From JAZGBC01 sp036444495 (lineage in GTDB: Bacteria > Pseudomonadota > Alphaproteobacteria > Kiloniellales > J153), in NCBI GenBank assembly GCA_036444495.1, contig JAZGBC010000127.1, positions 1 through 5,324 on the forward strand: 5,324 nucleotides of DNA, given 5' to 3'. The translations under genes and the position numbers were made by a program. Positions 4,847 through 5,324 of the stretch are shown here, one piece after another (within the stretch, counting starts at the first letter, position 1; each line of letters opens with the position of its first letter). The notes below the pieces were generated by a model that was not told the origin of the DNA, did not search any database, and saw only the letters and a program-made list of their open reading frames with translations.

Positions 4847-5324
4847 TCACGAACCGCCCGAGCCCGCGGTAGGAAAGAAAAGCTGTTCGCCGTTCACGCG
4901 GAAGGCGGCGATGGCGGCTTGGCCCGCGGGGGAAACCAGCCAGTCGATGAAAGTCTGGCCGTCGGCGGATTTCACGTGCGGGTGGCGCGCCGGGTCGACC
5001 AGGATCACGCCGTAGGGATTGCGCAGGCGCGCATCGCCCTCGGCGAGGATCTCCAGCTCTCCCTTGTTGGCGAAGGCGACCCAGGTGGCGCGGTCGGCGA
5101 GCGCGTAGGCGTTCATGGCCGAGGCGGTATTCAGCGTCGCGCCCATGCCCGAGCCGGTCTCGCGGTACCAGCGCGGCTTCGCGCGCGCCGGATCGAACCC
5201 GGCGGCGCGCCACAGGCTCAGCTCCTTCTTGTGCGTGCCGCTGTCGTCGCCGCGCGAGGCGAAAAGCGATTCCGACGCGGCGATGTTTCGCAGGGCAGTC
5301 GCCGCATCGCCCAACCCGCGAACG
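4847..5324 (-). CDS. tupA: TupA-like tungstate ABC transporter substrate-binding protein, C-terminal part (runs off right edge)
   Basis: The minus frame stays open through the right edge and ends at TGA 4847-4849, so the true start, signal peptide and N-terminal lobe are outside; a TTG at 5314 is not a real start. Seen: the hallmark FASRGDDSGTH (codons roughly 5231-5263), WYRETGSGMGATLNTASAMNAYALADRATW, ILAEGDARLRNPYGVILVDP with the following HPHVKSADGQTFIDWLVSPAGQ, and a closing EQLFFPTA. These are typical of TupA, the periplasmic protein that binds tungstate and hands it to TupBC. The SRGDDSGT segment belongs to the oxyanion site; the TTTS segment would lie beyond the window. Molybdate binding cannot be excluded. 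No tupB or tupC follows on this strand. It is convergent with the HTH-PBP regulator, with the GIY-YIG unit between them. Tungstate supply fits a tungsten formate dehydrogenase or similar enzyme. Confidence 0.88.
   Translation of the reverse strand, partial: VRGLGDAATALRNIAASESLFASRGDDSGTHKKELSLWRAAGFDPARAKPRWYRETGSGMGATLNTASAMNAYALADRATWVAFANKGELEILAEGDARLRNPYGVILVDPARHPHVKSADGQTFIDWLVSPAGQAAIAAFRVNGEQLFFPTAGSGGS

Overview
The window is GC-rich, densely coded DNA of Pseudomonadota type, probably alpha- or gammaproteobacterial; no marker in it fixes the genus. No rRNA, tRNA, CRISPR array or complete classical transposon was seen. The recognisable theme is tungsten/molybdenum and iron-sulfur redox metabolism. 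It contains the 3' part of a TupA-like tungstate-binding protein gene, a one-component regulator that joins an excisionase-type helix-turn-helix to a molybdate/tungstate-type binding domain, and a large multi-cluster [4Fe-4S] protein of a kind I associate with formate dehydrogenase loci. No formate dehydrogenase gene lies inside the window, so that link is inferred.

Layout, left to right. Positions 1-284 (minus) hold the start of a secreted Sel1-repeat protein that runs off the left edge; its likely TTG start overlaps the stop codon of the gene before it. Positions 281-2386 (minus) encode the 701-residue iron-sulfur protein: an HdrA-like N-terminal cysteine pattern, two pairs of ferredoxin clusters separated by an MvhD-like but cysteine-poor segment, and a C-terminal CxxC...CxxC ribbon. 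The gap at 2387-2521 holds a perfect GntR/FadR-type operator (ATTGGTATTACCAAT), an overlapping -10-like box and a GC-rich leader hairpin, so the iron-sulfur gene and the Sel1 gene probably form one regulated unit. Positions 2522-3331 (minus) encode a PlsC-fold acyltransferase of the hemolysin-like (COG3176) type. A divergent intergenic region at 3332-3479 carries two copies of a GGTCATGAC palindrome. Positions 3480-4397 (plus) encode the regulator.

Between the convergent ends of the regulator and tupA lies a compact 374-bp unit (4431-4804). It is a small GIY-YIG endonuclease gene bounded by two perfect, oppositely oriented 31-bp copies of a palindromic repeat. It looks like an inserted cassette and is the most interesting structure here. 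The right end (4847-5324, minus) is the C-terminal part of tupA, whose start lies beyond the window.

How the genes may work together (inference): TupA captures tungstate, the HTH-PBP protein senses intracellular oxyanion or cofactor status, and the polyferredoxin serves electron transfer or cofactor assembly for a W/Mo enzyme encoded nearby. The acyltransferase and the GIY-YIG unit look like unrelated neighbours.
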